A DNA stretch of 64,000 nucleotides. It comes from Paraphoma chrysanthemicola (taxonomy: Eukaryota; Ascomycota; Dothideomycetes; Pleosporales; Phaeosphaeriaceae). The position numbers and the translations under genes were made by a program. The stretch spans positions 744,001 through 808,000 of the forward strand of contig JAGMWG010000008.1 in assembly GCA_020744225.1 (NCBI GenBank), given 5' to 3'. Under the pieces are notes generated by a model. The model made no database searches. It worked only from the letters and a program-made list of their open reading frames with translations, and had not been told where the DNA came from. Below are positions 11,661 to 22,403 of the stretch, one piece after another; positions within the stretch are counted from its first letter, which is position 1; the number at the start of each line of letters is the position of its first letter.

Positions 11661-12913
11661 ATGGCCGGGGATCCGAGAGCGTTGCTCCGTCAGGTGGGGC
11701 AAGCCCTGCAACTCAGCCACCGAGCAGATAACTGATATCATGGTACTACAACAGGCAGAGACGTCACTGCAGAAGGCTTCTGGTGGCTTCAGCTTTTTTG
11801 GCGGACGACAGGACAAATGTGCAGTCCATCAGGAGTGTCAAAGCGAAATCTCGACTGACGCGCGTGATAGACGAGGCAGCCGCCGAACAGTTCATTGCTG
11901 CGGCAAATGCTTTCCGAATGCAGAAGATGGGTTCGGAAGCACCTTCTCAGATCTTACTGTTTCGTTACTAATTATTGCAGGCAAGGAGGCCGGCGAGGCT
12001 TTCGAGAAGGCTGCATCAGTTCAGCGGCAGCAGCTGAACGAGCCTGATGACGAAGCAAATACCCTCACAGAAGCATTCAGTAAGATCTAGACTTCGATTA
12101 CAGAAGGCCGCTTTGGCTAAAGGATTGCAGAGGCATACAAAAAGGATGATCCAGAAGCCGCCGCCCGGTGTCTAGACAAGGCTATTGCTCATTACTGCAG
12201 CAAAGGTAGCTTTCGCCGCGCAGCCACCCACAAGCAGAACTTGGCAGAGTTGTACGAAGTCGAACTTGGTGACAACACAAGGGCTGCCGCTGCATATGAG
12301 GAGGCCGCAGGCTGGTATGAGAGTGTAAGTTCTAGCATAATTGCCGCCTTGAAGGAAGTATTCTAACAAAATGTCAGGACAATGCCGAAGTATATCTATC
12401 CCGATCCATGTCTTTCTTGGAAGAAACTAATCCGCCGAAACAGGCTCTAGCTAACAAGCTGTGGCTAAAGACCGCTGACCTGGTGGCGCTTGAGGGTAAG
12501 GACTACTACAAAGCCATTGAGTTGTACGAAAAGGTCGCGAAAACATCGATTCAGAACAACTTGATGCGCTGGTCTGTCAAGGAGTACCTGCTGAAGGCGG
12601 GAATCTGCCAGCTCTGCACAGGCGATCAAGTCGGCGTGAATGCCGCACTGGATCGCTACAGGGATCTAGATCCAAGCTTCGTGCAGCAGAGAGAGCATCA
12701 ACTGCTTGTAGACTTGGCGCAAGCAGTGCAAGACGGAGATCAAGAGATGTTCGCAGACAAGGCGAGTGATTTTTGCATCATTACCATTCGAAGTCAATTA
12801 ATAGTCGGCAGTTGTTCCAGTACGACCAGCTTAGCAAACTAGACAAGTGGAAGACGACTTTGCTGCTGAGGGTCAAGAATACGATTGAGGAGGGCGGCGA
12901 AGATTTCTCTTGA
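11661..12913 (+). CDS. SEC17: Alpha-SNAP, NSF attachment protein (Sec17)
   Basis: Eight exons: 11661-11693, 11755-11818, 11871-11930, 11981-12079, 12131-12324, 12378-12389, 12444-12761 and 12812-12913; phases agree and give 293 residues, the usual length. Alpha-SNAP links assembled SNARE bundles to the ATPase NSF/Sec18 so they are disassembled after membrane fusion. Family hallmarks: KASGGFSFFGG near the N-terminus, AANAFRMQKMGKEAGEAFEK, then TPR-like helices with THKQNLAELYE, KDYYKAIELYEKVAK and the C-terminal LDKWKTTLLLRVKNTIEE that contacts NSF. Exon 6 is a 12-base microexon coding only DNAE. The last intron (12762-12811) begins GCGAGT, so it is a GC-AG intron; no GT donor keeps the conserved frame. 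The donor after exon 3 (GTTCGG) is weak. Confidence 0.9.
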
Positions 12914-13965
12914 GCAGGGAGCTCGTCAGTGCGTTGATCGGTATCATGTGAACGAACTTAACATCGTGTAAAGGAGTGCAAGTTGGAGTAAGCCCTTGGG
13001 GACAAGGATCTCATTTGATACACAGTCTATACAATTTCGAAGCTTATTAAGAGCAGCACAAATCACGACACTACGGTCTTCACTCCTCGTCGTAATCGTG
13101 ATCAGAAGCGCTTCAATACGCGATTCGTCGATGCTTGGTACCCAGCTCGCCAATCTGGAATACCTACGCTACGGGCCATTTCGGCTCGTGAATTTAATGT
13201 CATCGTTCCATCATTATGTCTAGCGTGTTAGATCTGCTCGCACCTTGTGCGACACAGCGCGTACCGAGATTCTACCGGCCTTCGTCTCGTGGGCCATGCA
13301 AAGGATTGCACCCACCCATCCTGCAAAATACGATTCTTCAATATCAGACGCTCGCTGGTCTAATGATTTCATGGTGAGGCTAATAACTTGCGATGACCCA
13401 CAAACAACAGCGATTGCAAGCACTGAGGTTTGCGGCCCGGCGTCAGCGGCGCAGCTCGGCGCGATATCCGGCTTGGCTGTCTTGAGAGCCTCACAGGGCT
13501 TCTTCCACCGTTGAACTAAATTTCACACTCAAGGCGAATTTCGGGACGGCCAGAATTTGGCATACTCTTGTCTCCAGCTGGGCGAGAAGCAAGTGCAAGC
13601 CCGGCTGGTGCCCAGTCCACTCTTGATGTCACCTCAGCATCCCTCGACTCTACAGAGCCTCTTGGTATCCCATCTTGTGGAGCCGTTCAACACAATGCCA
13701 GCGGACATTGATAGCGCGACTCCCCAGTAAGAATGCGTACTACCCAAGTACAGTAATCCGGCGGATGAGCTCCCAAGTGCCAACGCATGGCATAGCCCGC
13801 AGACCTATCTCCGCGATGCGCCATCAACGACACCAAAAGATCAACGTGTCTGGGGCACTTGTGGAGTATTGCGGGGAATTGGGGAGCAGTATAAGATTGG
13901 TGTGCACCACAGGATTGCACTTATCGTCCCCAGACGACTTTTGTTAACTTTTCCATAATCTTACG
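12914..13965. other. Intergenic, no supported gene
   Basis: About 1.05 kb between SEC17 and the MFS gene on the same strand. The open frames (13245-13514, 13675-13947) have no protein-like pattern. The distal part should be the promoter of the transporter. Confidence 0.5.
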
Positions 13966-15853
13966 ATGGCGAGCAACGGAGCAGACCAGCCTCCAAATGG
14001 CCAGGCTCCTGTCATTCATGGAAGCACTATGGGGTCTGCTGCACTGCATGTATCTTATGAGACTGAGAAAGAGGCGACAGAGCCACCACAGACGCTTGAA
14101 ACTGTCCCGACCAACCTTTCTACGGACGAGAAGGAAATACGGCGACACAGCCTCGTAGAAGCGCTGGGAATTCCTGACTGGGAGGCAAAGGAGAAGAAGA
14201 TCGTGAGGAGGCTGGATATGACTTTGCTGCCTCAGCTTTGGATTTTGTACATGGTGGGCCCATAATTTCGCTGCACATCCTACAAGCCCTCACTAATGCA
14301 TCGACATAGTTCAACTACCTCAACAGGACCAATATCGCGTAAGTTTCTCGTTAAAAGATTCAAGTAGTATCGCTGAACATTGTATAGACAAGCTCGTCTC
14401 GATGATGACTTTGAGGAGACCCTCAATCTCGGAAACACGGACTACTCCACGGCTGTGGCACTATTGACAGTTGGGTACGTTGTCGCAGTACGCCTTGGAC
14501 ACCCTAACACTTACTGACAAAATGCAGCTACATGCTAGCACAATTGCCTTCGAACATGCTAATCACCCGCGTTCGACCTGCGATCTACCTGCCAATCTGC
14601 GCGCTACTATGGTCAGGTGTTTCTGCTGCCACCGCTGCGGTTAAAACTCCTAATGAGCTTTTCGCCGTGCAATTCATACTCGGAATAATCGAGGCGCCAC
14701 TTTTCCCGGGAGTGAGATTTTCCTACTCATTTACATGACAACGCTGACGGATGATGAGGCTGTCTATTTGATGTCGTGCTGGTATACGCGCCGCGAGCTC
14801 GCGCTCCGCACAGCGCTGCTCTACTCTGGACTTGTTCTTGCGCAAGCTTTTAGCGGGTTGATTGCTGCCGGTGTCTTCGGCGGAATGACCGGTCTTGCTG
14901 GAATTGCAGGGTAAGTCGCCCAGCACACCACACTATGGCCTTGACTGATTCTCTTCACCACAATAGATGGCAGTGGTTATTCATCCTGGAAGCCGCACTC
15001 AGTGGCTTTTTTGCCCTGACAGCTTTCTGGATCCTTCCTAACTATCCGCACTCAAAGAACGGCTCTGCAATGTGGTCCATGACTGAAGATATGCGCCGTA
15101 TCGCAATTGCGCGTATTCAAGCTGATCGTGTCGAACAAGCCACCGACTCGACAGTCTGGCAAGGTCTGCGTCTCGCACTAACAGATGTGAAGACTTACAT
15201 CTTCGTAAGCAACCAAGGTCCTTTCTATCACGTTCGCAATATTAATTCATCTCCAGATCTTCATGAACATCTTCATGACCTCCTCGTACGGATTCAATAA
15301 CTTCTTTCCCACCATGGTCCGCGGCTTCGGTCTTGGTAGTAACACCATTGCGCTCGTTCTCACCGCTCCGCCTTATCTTCTAGGCACCGCCGTCTCCTTC
15401 TACGTGGCATGGTCCTCGGACCGCAAAAAGGAACGCGGCTACCACATCATGACAAACAATTGCATCTCCATCGTCGGCTTCATCATATCGGTCGCAACGC
15501 TCAACACCGCAGCGCGATACACTGCCGCCTTCCTATACACTTCTGGATCATTCTCCGCCAACGCGCTTGTCTACACATGGGCTGTATCGTCATTGTCACA
15601 GACGCCCGAGAAACGCGCTGCTGGCGGCGCGATTGTGAATATCTGTGGACATTTGGGCAACGTCATGAGCCCATATTTCTTCCCAGACAGCGATAGCCCA
15701 AGGTACACGATGGCGATGATTTTGCAGATTGTGTTTGCGGGATTGACTTTCTGCATGGCGTTCACAAGTAAGACGTATCTGAAGAGGCAAAATAAGAAGT
15801 TGAAGACGGTGAGCGATGAGAGCGGGGGCGTGTATAATCCATTTACGACGTAA
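13966..15853 (+). CDS. MFS transporter, anion:cation symporter (DAL5/TNA1-like)
   Basis: Seven exons: 13966-14253, 14310-14338, 14388-14474, 14528-14711, 14759-14910, 14967-15204 and 15257-15853; phases agree, 524 residues. The ~80-residue cytosolic N-terminus ends in KIVRRLDMTLLPQLWILYM, the entry to helix 1 of allantoate/nicotinate/pantothenate-type permeases. Next come FNYLNRTNIAQARL, GYMLAQLPSNMLITRVRP and GIIEAPLFPG joined by splicing to a CWYTRRELALRTALLYSG segment, all typical of the DAL5 family. Twelve hydrophobic segments are expected. Substrates of such carriers are organic anions such as allantoate, nicotinate, biotin precursors or dipeptides; this one cannot be told from sequence. 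Two donors are unusual (GTGGGC after exon 1), but the spliced protein is continuous. Confidence 0.88.
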
Positions 15854-16330
15854 GTGGAGGTTTGTTCGAGAGGAAGGTTAGATAGACTAGAACAAAACGC
15901 GGGATCTGCGTTACACTCGCCATCTGTGGCTTCATTCTACGTCCAGATTCATACCAACCCCTCGGTCCCAACCTTCCAACGCCAATTGCAAAACACCGAC
16001 TTCCTTTGCTCAGAATCTCCGCGAGATATATCCTACCCAATTATGAATTTTTTTCCTAAAGAAAATGGCGACCACAGTAGCCACTGCTGTGTAATATCAT
16101 AGTCATCTCTGCGAAGCCAAATCTTCCTTCGCCAGTAGGAAAGTTCGCAGCAGTGTACATGACGATTGCCAAGCGATATCCACAATGACCACCGCCGAGG
16201 TTTCGGAACTTGGCTTCCTTCTCGACTAGGAAAGTCTTGCTAGAAATTGTAGGTTGCTGTCGTTAGATTGCTGATAACATGGGCGAGAGAGTCTTAGTGT
16301 TCCGAATTCTTCCGTGAGTACCCAGAATCA

Positions 16331-16700
16331 TGATGAAATTGCCTAATTGAGAAAGTTTTGTATCTCAGTGTGGAGTTTTGTGCATTTTCCATGTAGTGTA
16401 GAGAATGAAGGCTTTTCGAATCATTGGAGAATGCGACTTTGTTGTGTTGAACATCCCTGGACGCTGTCCGATTGAACTTTCCTGATTTGGAAGGTTTAAA
16501 AAAGGTGTGAAATGCTGCGCACTTTCAACCGTTGGAAAGGCAGCTGGAGCGATAAAATGTTATCTTCTGAATTACGGAAAGATTACGGAAGGTGAATCGA
16601 GCACATATAGGCTATGAGTGTGATAACATTGCCTAATCGGGAAAGTATGTGACAAAGTGTAGATTATAGGAAACTTTCCATGGCGTGTAGAAGTCTTGTT
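16331..16700. repeat. Diverged direct repeat pair
   Basis: Two segments of about 70-85 bases, starting near 16,331 (ATTGCCTAATTGAGAAAGT) and near 16,621 (ATTGCCTAATCGGGAAAGT), align over most of their length. Both continue with a GTGT-rich stretch and a TTTCCATG..GTGTAGA block. They lie about 290 bases apart. The differences include many transitions and small indels, so the copies are old. No coding potential or terminal repeat is visible. Confidence 0.5.
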
Positions 16701-16746
16701 TCTCTGGGCTGCCTACCGTGGTTGGATCTGAGTTGGCTGACTTACG

Positions 16747-17184
16747 CTAGGATACCGCATTTACCCGAGCCATTCGCTCGCGCAAATTGACTGAGGCAGC
16801 TGGTGCAATCACTTGGGTACCTTTGCTGCATTTACGATTTTTTTCTGTGCCATATTGCCCGTTTAGGAAGGTTTTCGAATGGGCGTGGAAAGCCATCATT
16901 TCCCAGCCATGGGATTTCTCGGCTGTCTGTGCCAGCGAGTAATTCGTGCGTTGTGTGTAGCACAAAGTCTCCCTATATGCGACACGTCGAATAACGAGGG
17001 CTTTCCATGAAACGCCATATTCGAGGCACCGAATAAGGTTTATATCGAAGATGAGCAGGTCGCCGCAATTTGTGCAAGTGGGACTAGATGCTGTCCAGTT
17101 GCAACCACGAAGGGCGGCAGTTGGACGCATACAGGCGTCACAAAGCATCAAGCTTGGTGCACGAGTAGTGAGACTGCATAACAT
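16747..17184 (-). CDS. Possible small zinc-binding-like ORF, doubtful
   Basis: An uninterrupted frame of 145 residues from the ATG at 17182-17184. The first half carries cysteines in zinc-finger-like spacing (LCDACMRP, then PTCTNCGDLL) followed by a hydrophobic-aromatic stretch; the second half is unremarkable. No family comes to mind and no intron can be supported. It lies inside a repeat-containing gene-poor region, so it may be chance or a relic. Transcript data or an orthologue would be needed to accept it. Confidence 0.2.
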   Translation of the reverse strand: MLCSLTTRAPSLMLCDACMRPTAALRGCNWTASSPTCTNCGDLLIFDINLIRCLEYGVSWKALVIRRVAYRETLCYTQRTNYSLAQTAEKSHGWEMMAFHAHSKTFLNGQYGTEKNRKCSKGTQVIAPAASVNLRERMARVNAVS

Positions 17185-17987
17185 GCACAATCTGAAAGCG
17201 AAAATAGAACGCAGATGATGTGACGACCTGTCAAAAATGTCATTCTTTAAGCGATCTTACTTGCGGGACTTTTCAACCCGCATACCACCTTCCTACGCAG
17301 CTTCGATCGGCATCTGTGGAAGCGTTTCTGCCGGCCAGCATCCAAAAATAAAGTCATATCACCATGCTGTCAAGCTGCATCATTCAAGTTTTCTGTCCAA
17401 TGACAATTATCCGTAAAGAACAAGGCAAGAAAACATCCGGAGCCTAGATCGTCGCTTCGACGCGACCCCGTTCGGCAGCGAAGCGAACCCCAAGCTGTCG
17501 CACAGCCACGCATCGCCACTCTCTGCCGTCTACCCACTCACAACGGCTGGCACAGACCAGGATCTGGCCAGCGAGACATGCGATTTGCTCCAAATGCCAT
17601 GCGAGCTGTGGCTGGTGAGGGGCAAACTTGCGTCCCAGTTTCCAGTCTCGCATCTGTGTGATTGGGTGCGAAGACAGGACGGACCCTGATCTGCGACCAT
17701 ATTGCGCGATGGGGGAACAAGGCCGGTGGGCTGTGGTGTTGATCTCCTCTTTTCCGCCACTTTACGTGGACTTGCGTTGTCGTCTCGCATGCGATGAATC
17801 TGGTGCGAGTTGGAACGCATGGGTCGAGAAGGGTTAAAGACTTGGTGGTCACCATAATGGCTGCTGACTTTCTTGGAACTGTACATCCGGCAATGAAGCG
17901 ATCATAGCACGACGAACGCTGCGAGACTATCGCGATATTTTTATCTCTTTTGCATTTCTTAATTACGACACTCGCTCACACTCGCAC

Positions 17988-19753
17988 ATGCATTCGTTAA
18001 GAAGATGGAAATGGTTGGTCTTTGGAAGTTGGATCGGAAGAGTCGCGGCGACACCGAAACCTGTCATTACGCCTGCACCAGAAGTTGAAATTGAAGCTTG
18101 GGTCAAGAGGCAGCAACCTGACGCGTAAGTACAGATTTGAAAGCTGTATACCAGCAACCGACTGACGTCAAGCGCAGCGCATCCTTCGCTCAAGTGCTCC
18201 TCACTGCGATTCCACTGTCACTTCGCGAAATTGCTGCGACAAATGCGCCCGCTGTCTCAAGCATACTCTGGGAGCAATTCCTAGACGACAAGAAGCCTCA
18301 GTGGTTCTTGGATCTGCCATGGGATATCCAAAGCTACCTGATAGTCGAATTCGGCCCAGAGACGGCATGGCCAACGGCACCTCCGCAAACCACGGATGTG
18401 GATGTCACACCTACACAATCGGAGTGGGCGTGGCCTTCATCAACAAACGCATGGCAGTCTTCACAAGCCACTCCCTCGTTGTCTTCCTTGCCGGCTAGTA
18501 GTGCGGTACAACCATCAGCAAGTGGAAGTGTGACAGCAATTGTCTCGTCGGTCTTGACATTTTCTACTTCAACAAGATCATCTGCGGTCTCTTCCTTTAG
18601 CCGGTCTGTCGCTTCATCAGGGATAGCATCAAATAGCCTGGCTTCGAGCCTGGCGAGCCCGAGCGCAACGAGCGATCCCGTATCACCACCAGAAAGCAAT
18701 GCTGGTTTGACGAGACATCAGATGATTGGACTCGGCGTCGGCATATCACTGGGCATTATCGGAGCTGCCGCTCTCCTGCTTGGATGCTGCATCCTTCTCC
18801 GCCTTCGGAGGAACAAGAAGCATGTTAACGGTGCAGAGCCTCCATCATCCCCTGGTTTTATTCCTCGCTTCGCATTCCAGGACAAGTCAACCGACCAGTT
18901 CGACCATCGCGCTCCACTCAACCCTAATATGAACTACTCCAATCAGGACCATGGCACAATGAATTGGGACGATGATGGCTACGATCCCTACGAGCCCGCG
19001 TCATTCAACCCTGCCCCGATAGATCCGTCTCAAAGAGCGAATACATTTCCGCCGACGGCTATGACTCAGGTGGCGATGCAAAATGCGCAACCCGTCATGG
19101 CACCAGTGGTTTTTCATACACATAGCTCGAACCGCGCGAGAGGAAAGCGTACCAGTTATTCAAGTCTACATTCCGTAGCCGAGCTATCAGAACCAGACGA
19201 TGGATCAGAATCACCCATCCTCGGCCGCCAGGCCACCCCGCTACAGAGAAAGCGCCGACCGAGTCTCCCCATGGTCCTGGAAACCCCCGCCGTTCCCCGC
19301 GCAGCGACGATTAAGCGGAAGCCCGTACCCGAGAGTCCAACAGCCATCAGTCCAGCCGCTGAAGCCGCGTCACAATCACTCCTCCGACCAGCCATGACGC
19401 ATATCGACCACAGCGGCAGTAGCTCCAGCGGTCTCGCCCTCAGCACCAATTCGTCCACCGGAGCAGAATACCAAACCGACATGACGTCGCCCGTTTCTCC
19501 GCTATCACAACACGCTTCAACGAATCCGTTCAGTAACGATTACTCTTACGTTGAGGACTATGGCCCAGAGTACCAGGGCGGGTATCTCGATCATGAAGAC
19601 GGTTTGTACGGTGGGAATCGGAGCCTGGATCGGTATCCGGATCCTTCGCCGCCGCGGCGAAAGAGTTCGTCGAAGACGGAGTGGCCACTGAGAAATTTGA
19701 GCATGGGAAGAAGGAATAGGAGTCCGATGTGGGACCGCGTGTACGAGAGTTGA
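17988..19753 (+). CDS. Single-pass plasma-membrane protein, Ser/Thr-rich ectodomain (sensor-like)
   Basis: Two exons, 17988-18124 and 18178-19753, joined across a 53-base GTAAGT..CAG intron; 570 residues. The N-terminus has a basic start and a hydrophobic run (WLVFGSWIGRVAA) that could be a signal peptide. A short ordered ectodomain follows (about residues 46-100: FAQVLLTAIPLSLREIAATN, then WDIQSYLI), then a Ser/Thr/Ala-rich stretch to about residue 235 that would be heavily O-mannosylated. One membrane helix (MIGLGVGISLGIIGAAALLL) ends in a basic stop-transfer. The ~300-residue cytosolic tail is Pro/Ser-rich with many SP sites. This layout resembles fungal wall-stress sensors of the Wsc/Mid2 type, but no WSC cysteine pattern is present, so it is only sensor-like. 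The coding call is firm, the role inferred. Confidence 0.78.
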
Positions 19754-20386
19754 GAAGGAAGGTGGGAGTGTTGATGGTTTATGATTTTCTTATGTTGTAC
19801 ACGATACCATTTTGCATGGCATGATATGGCGTTTTTATCATTCTGAAGTTTGATACATGCCATACGCTCCTTTTCAGAGTAGGGCGAAGCGAGTAAGCGA
19901 TGATATACAGCGCTTTGAGCGCATGCGTTTGACTAGGTAGATAATTACCAGACGACATCAAGTCGAAGAAAGATAACAAGAATAATAATAACAAAGTTCG
20001 ATACTGCCAGATACTCCATTCTCTTATCTCGCATCGGGTGACCTCTCAGGTACCCAAGCGTTTCCTCTAGACTTAGCCGAGTATGTTTGACTGCGTGCTC
20101 TTGCTATTCAGCCACGCACCTGCACATCCTGAAAAGTCGTCAGTATTGCGCTACCTTAGGGAGCTACTAGGTACGCTGGGTACATTCAGGGGCTACCTAC
20201 TAAATGTTAATCTACGCAATCGCATGGAGATACGCGTTTATTTGTCTTATGATATTGCGCTTATTGAAAGGTGCAAAGGCCCTTGGTGTAGTTAAAGTCA
20301 AACAATTGGCCGAATATGCTTCACAAAGTAGAACCACAACGGCTTTCGAAAGTTGACTACATACTTCCTCTCATTCACCGTACGCC
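19754..20386. other. Convergent intergenic region
   Basis: 633 bases between the 3' ends of the surface-protein gene (plus) and the GMC oxidoreductase (minus). AT-rich with runs such as AATAATAATAACAA near 19,980. It should hold both polyadenylation sites. No gene is seen. Confidence 0.5.
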
Positions 20387-22403
20387 TTATAATCGGAAAT
20401 CCCCAAGAATCCGCTCACTCATGAACTCCGCCAGAGCATACACCGTCCCCATCGGATGCCCTGGCGTCAAAAATGGCACACTACTCAAATCCGCCACTCT
20501 CAACCTCTTCGTCCCAAACACTCTCCCCGCTGAATCGACAACAGCCGTCCTATCTCCCTTCTTACCCATCCTACATGTACTACTCGCATGACTGATCGTC
20601 CGCGCACTCACCTTTATATACCCCAGTATCTCCTCATCAGTCTGTATCTCTGGACCCGGGGCAACTTCCGATCCAGGCACAACAACATCCACAAGACTAG
20701 GATGCGTGAAGATTTCGCGCATGCGCCTAATGGAAGCGATTGCAATGGCTTTGTCGCGGGGATCGGTGAGGAAGTTGATGTGTACAAGAGGTGGGTCGAG
20801 CATGGATGCGGAGCGCAGGGAAATTGTGCCGCGGGAGAAAGTATTTACGAGCACAGCGAAGAGGCCGGCATAATCGTCTTTATCCGGGGGAAGTCCTGGG
20901 TAGATGGACGAGGTGAGGTACTCGATGTCGGGCCAATCTGGAGTGGGGGCGGAGAGGTTGGGATGTGCGAGGAGGTGGGTAGGTAATTTTTCCCATGCTG
21001 TTTTGATGTAAGTTTAACTGGGATAAATTACGTTGAAGATTAGCCGAAGGGATACGCACCGAGTATATCAAGACCTGTGCTGGTCAATGGTCCGGCACCG
21101 TTATTCAGGAAGTCCTGAGTCGCCGCTGCTTGCTTTTCCGGTGTGTCGAGAATGGTGGAGCTTTCAACCCGGACCTTGTATGTTACGGCTACGGCTGGAT
21201 GATCCTATCATGTTGTTAGTACCTCACTCTCAGAGTGTGAAGACATCATTGATACCTCCAAACCCTGTCCAACACCCGGCGCATCGACCAGGACTTCGAT
21301 CCCGAACTTCTCCAGCGTCTCCCTTGGTCCCACCCCACTGACCATCAGCAATTGTGGACTTTGTATAGCGCCTGCGCTCAGAATGACTTCGTTTCTCGCT
21401 TTCAACGTAAATCTCTTGCCATCTGCGCTGCACTCCACGCCAACAGCTTCTGTTCCGTTGAACAGTACTTTCAGCGCCATGGTCGACTGGTGCACCATCA
21501 AGTTCGGATGTTTCAACGCTGGTCTCAGGTACGCCGTCTCAGAAGAATCGCGCACCATCGTCTTCGGATCAGTGGTTTGCACATGCCATGCTGAGCCCAG
21601 CAAGTGGCCACCTAGATATCCAGGAATCTGTTTCATACCCAGTGATTCTGCAGCTTTCATTGCCCAGCTGGTGAATGGCAGAACATAATTGGCATACGAA
21701 AGTTGCACTGGGCCAGTGATGTTTCTTTGTGCTGCAGGTTCGTGCGGAGGCGTTGAGTTTGCTGGTCGTTTGGTCATATCTGCGTTGTTGAACGTCGTAC
21801 TGCTGTCATAATACTTCGTGAAGTTCTCCCACCGGTACGCCTCATCGTCAACATCTTCCGCCCACTTGTCTAAGCTCTCTTCCGTAGGAAGATGATAGAT
21901 CATGTGATTTCGTGCCGAACACCCACCCAACGTTTTGCCTCTTGTGTAATGGATTTTGGCACCTCCGAGGCCAGCTTCAGGTTCGGTTCCGAAGTTCCAG
22001 TCAACGAGTGGATTCACGTCATCGAATCGCGTATCCGCGCCACTCCATACGTATCGTGGGATCTGAGATAAGTTCCCGTTGTCGATTTCGTAGAAGGACC
22101 CGGCTTCGATCACAGCTACAGTATGGGAGACAGAGAGACGGTTGGCAAGGACAAGGCCCGCAGTGCCGCCGCCAACGATGACCTAGGAAGCCGACATGAG
22201 CATCTTGTAAAAAGTGCGAATAGCGGGCTCACATAATCATAGGTACTGTCGACAGGCGCACCGAATGAGGAGCCAAGGAGGTCTTGAGGACTGAGAGAAT
22301 CATGTGAGGCCAGATGGGCCGAGGCCGAGGAACTGAGGTAATGAATGAGCGTCACGATTTGTAACATGACAAAAAACTGAGTGCCGTACCTCGAGGCAGA
22401 CAT
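20387..22403 (-). CDS. Secreted GMC (glucose-methanol-choline) FAD oxidoreductase
   Basis: Four exons: 22403-22233, 22182-21256, 21204-21060 and 20997-20387; phases agree, 617 residues. GMC enzymes oxidise alcohols or sugars using FAD and pass electrons to oxygen or another acceptor. A hydrophobic N-terminus (FVMLQIVTLIHYLSSSASA) predicts secretion. Exon 1 joins exon 2 to make YDYVIVGGGTAGLVLANRL, the FAD-binding Rossmann motif. GGAKIHYTRGKTLGGCSARN is GMC signature 1, and GAIQSPQLLMVSGVGP is signature 2. Near the C-terminus, SHASSTCRMG and LTPGHPMGTVYALAE carry the active-site region; the second has His at the expected catalytic place. Several N-x-S/T sites agree with secretion. The closest subfamily could be aryl-alcohol oxidase or a dehydrogenase of secondary metabolism. 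No partner genes of a biosynthetic cluster lie next to it. Confidence 0.88.

Larger units (their letters stand above)
15854..17987. other. Gene-poor stretch with decayed repeats
   Basis: About 2.1 kb between the MFS gene and the surface protein at 17988. It holds a diverged repeat pair (listed separately) and several copies of a GGAAAGT-like word between 16.1 and 16.9 kb, some in inverted pairs such as GGAAACTTTCC near 16,669. One weak minus-strand frame at 16747-17184 is listed separately. Nothing else looks coding. Confidence 0.45.
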
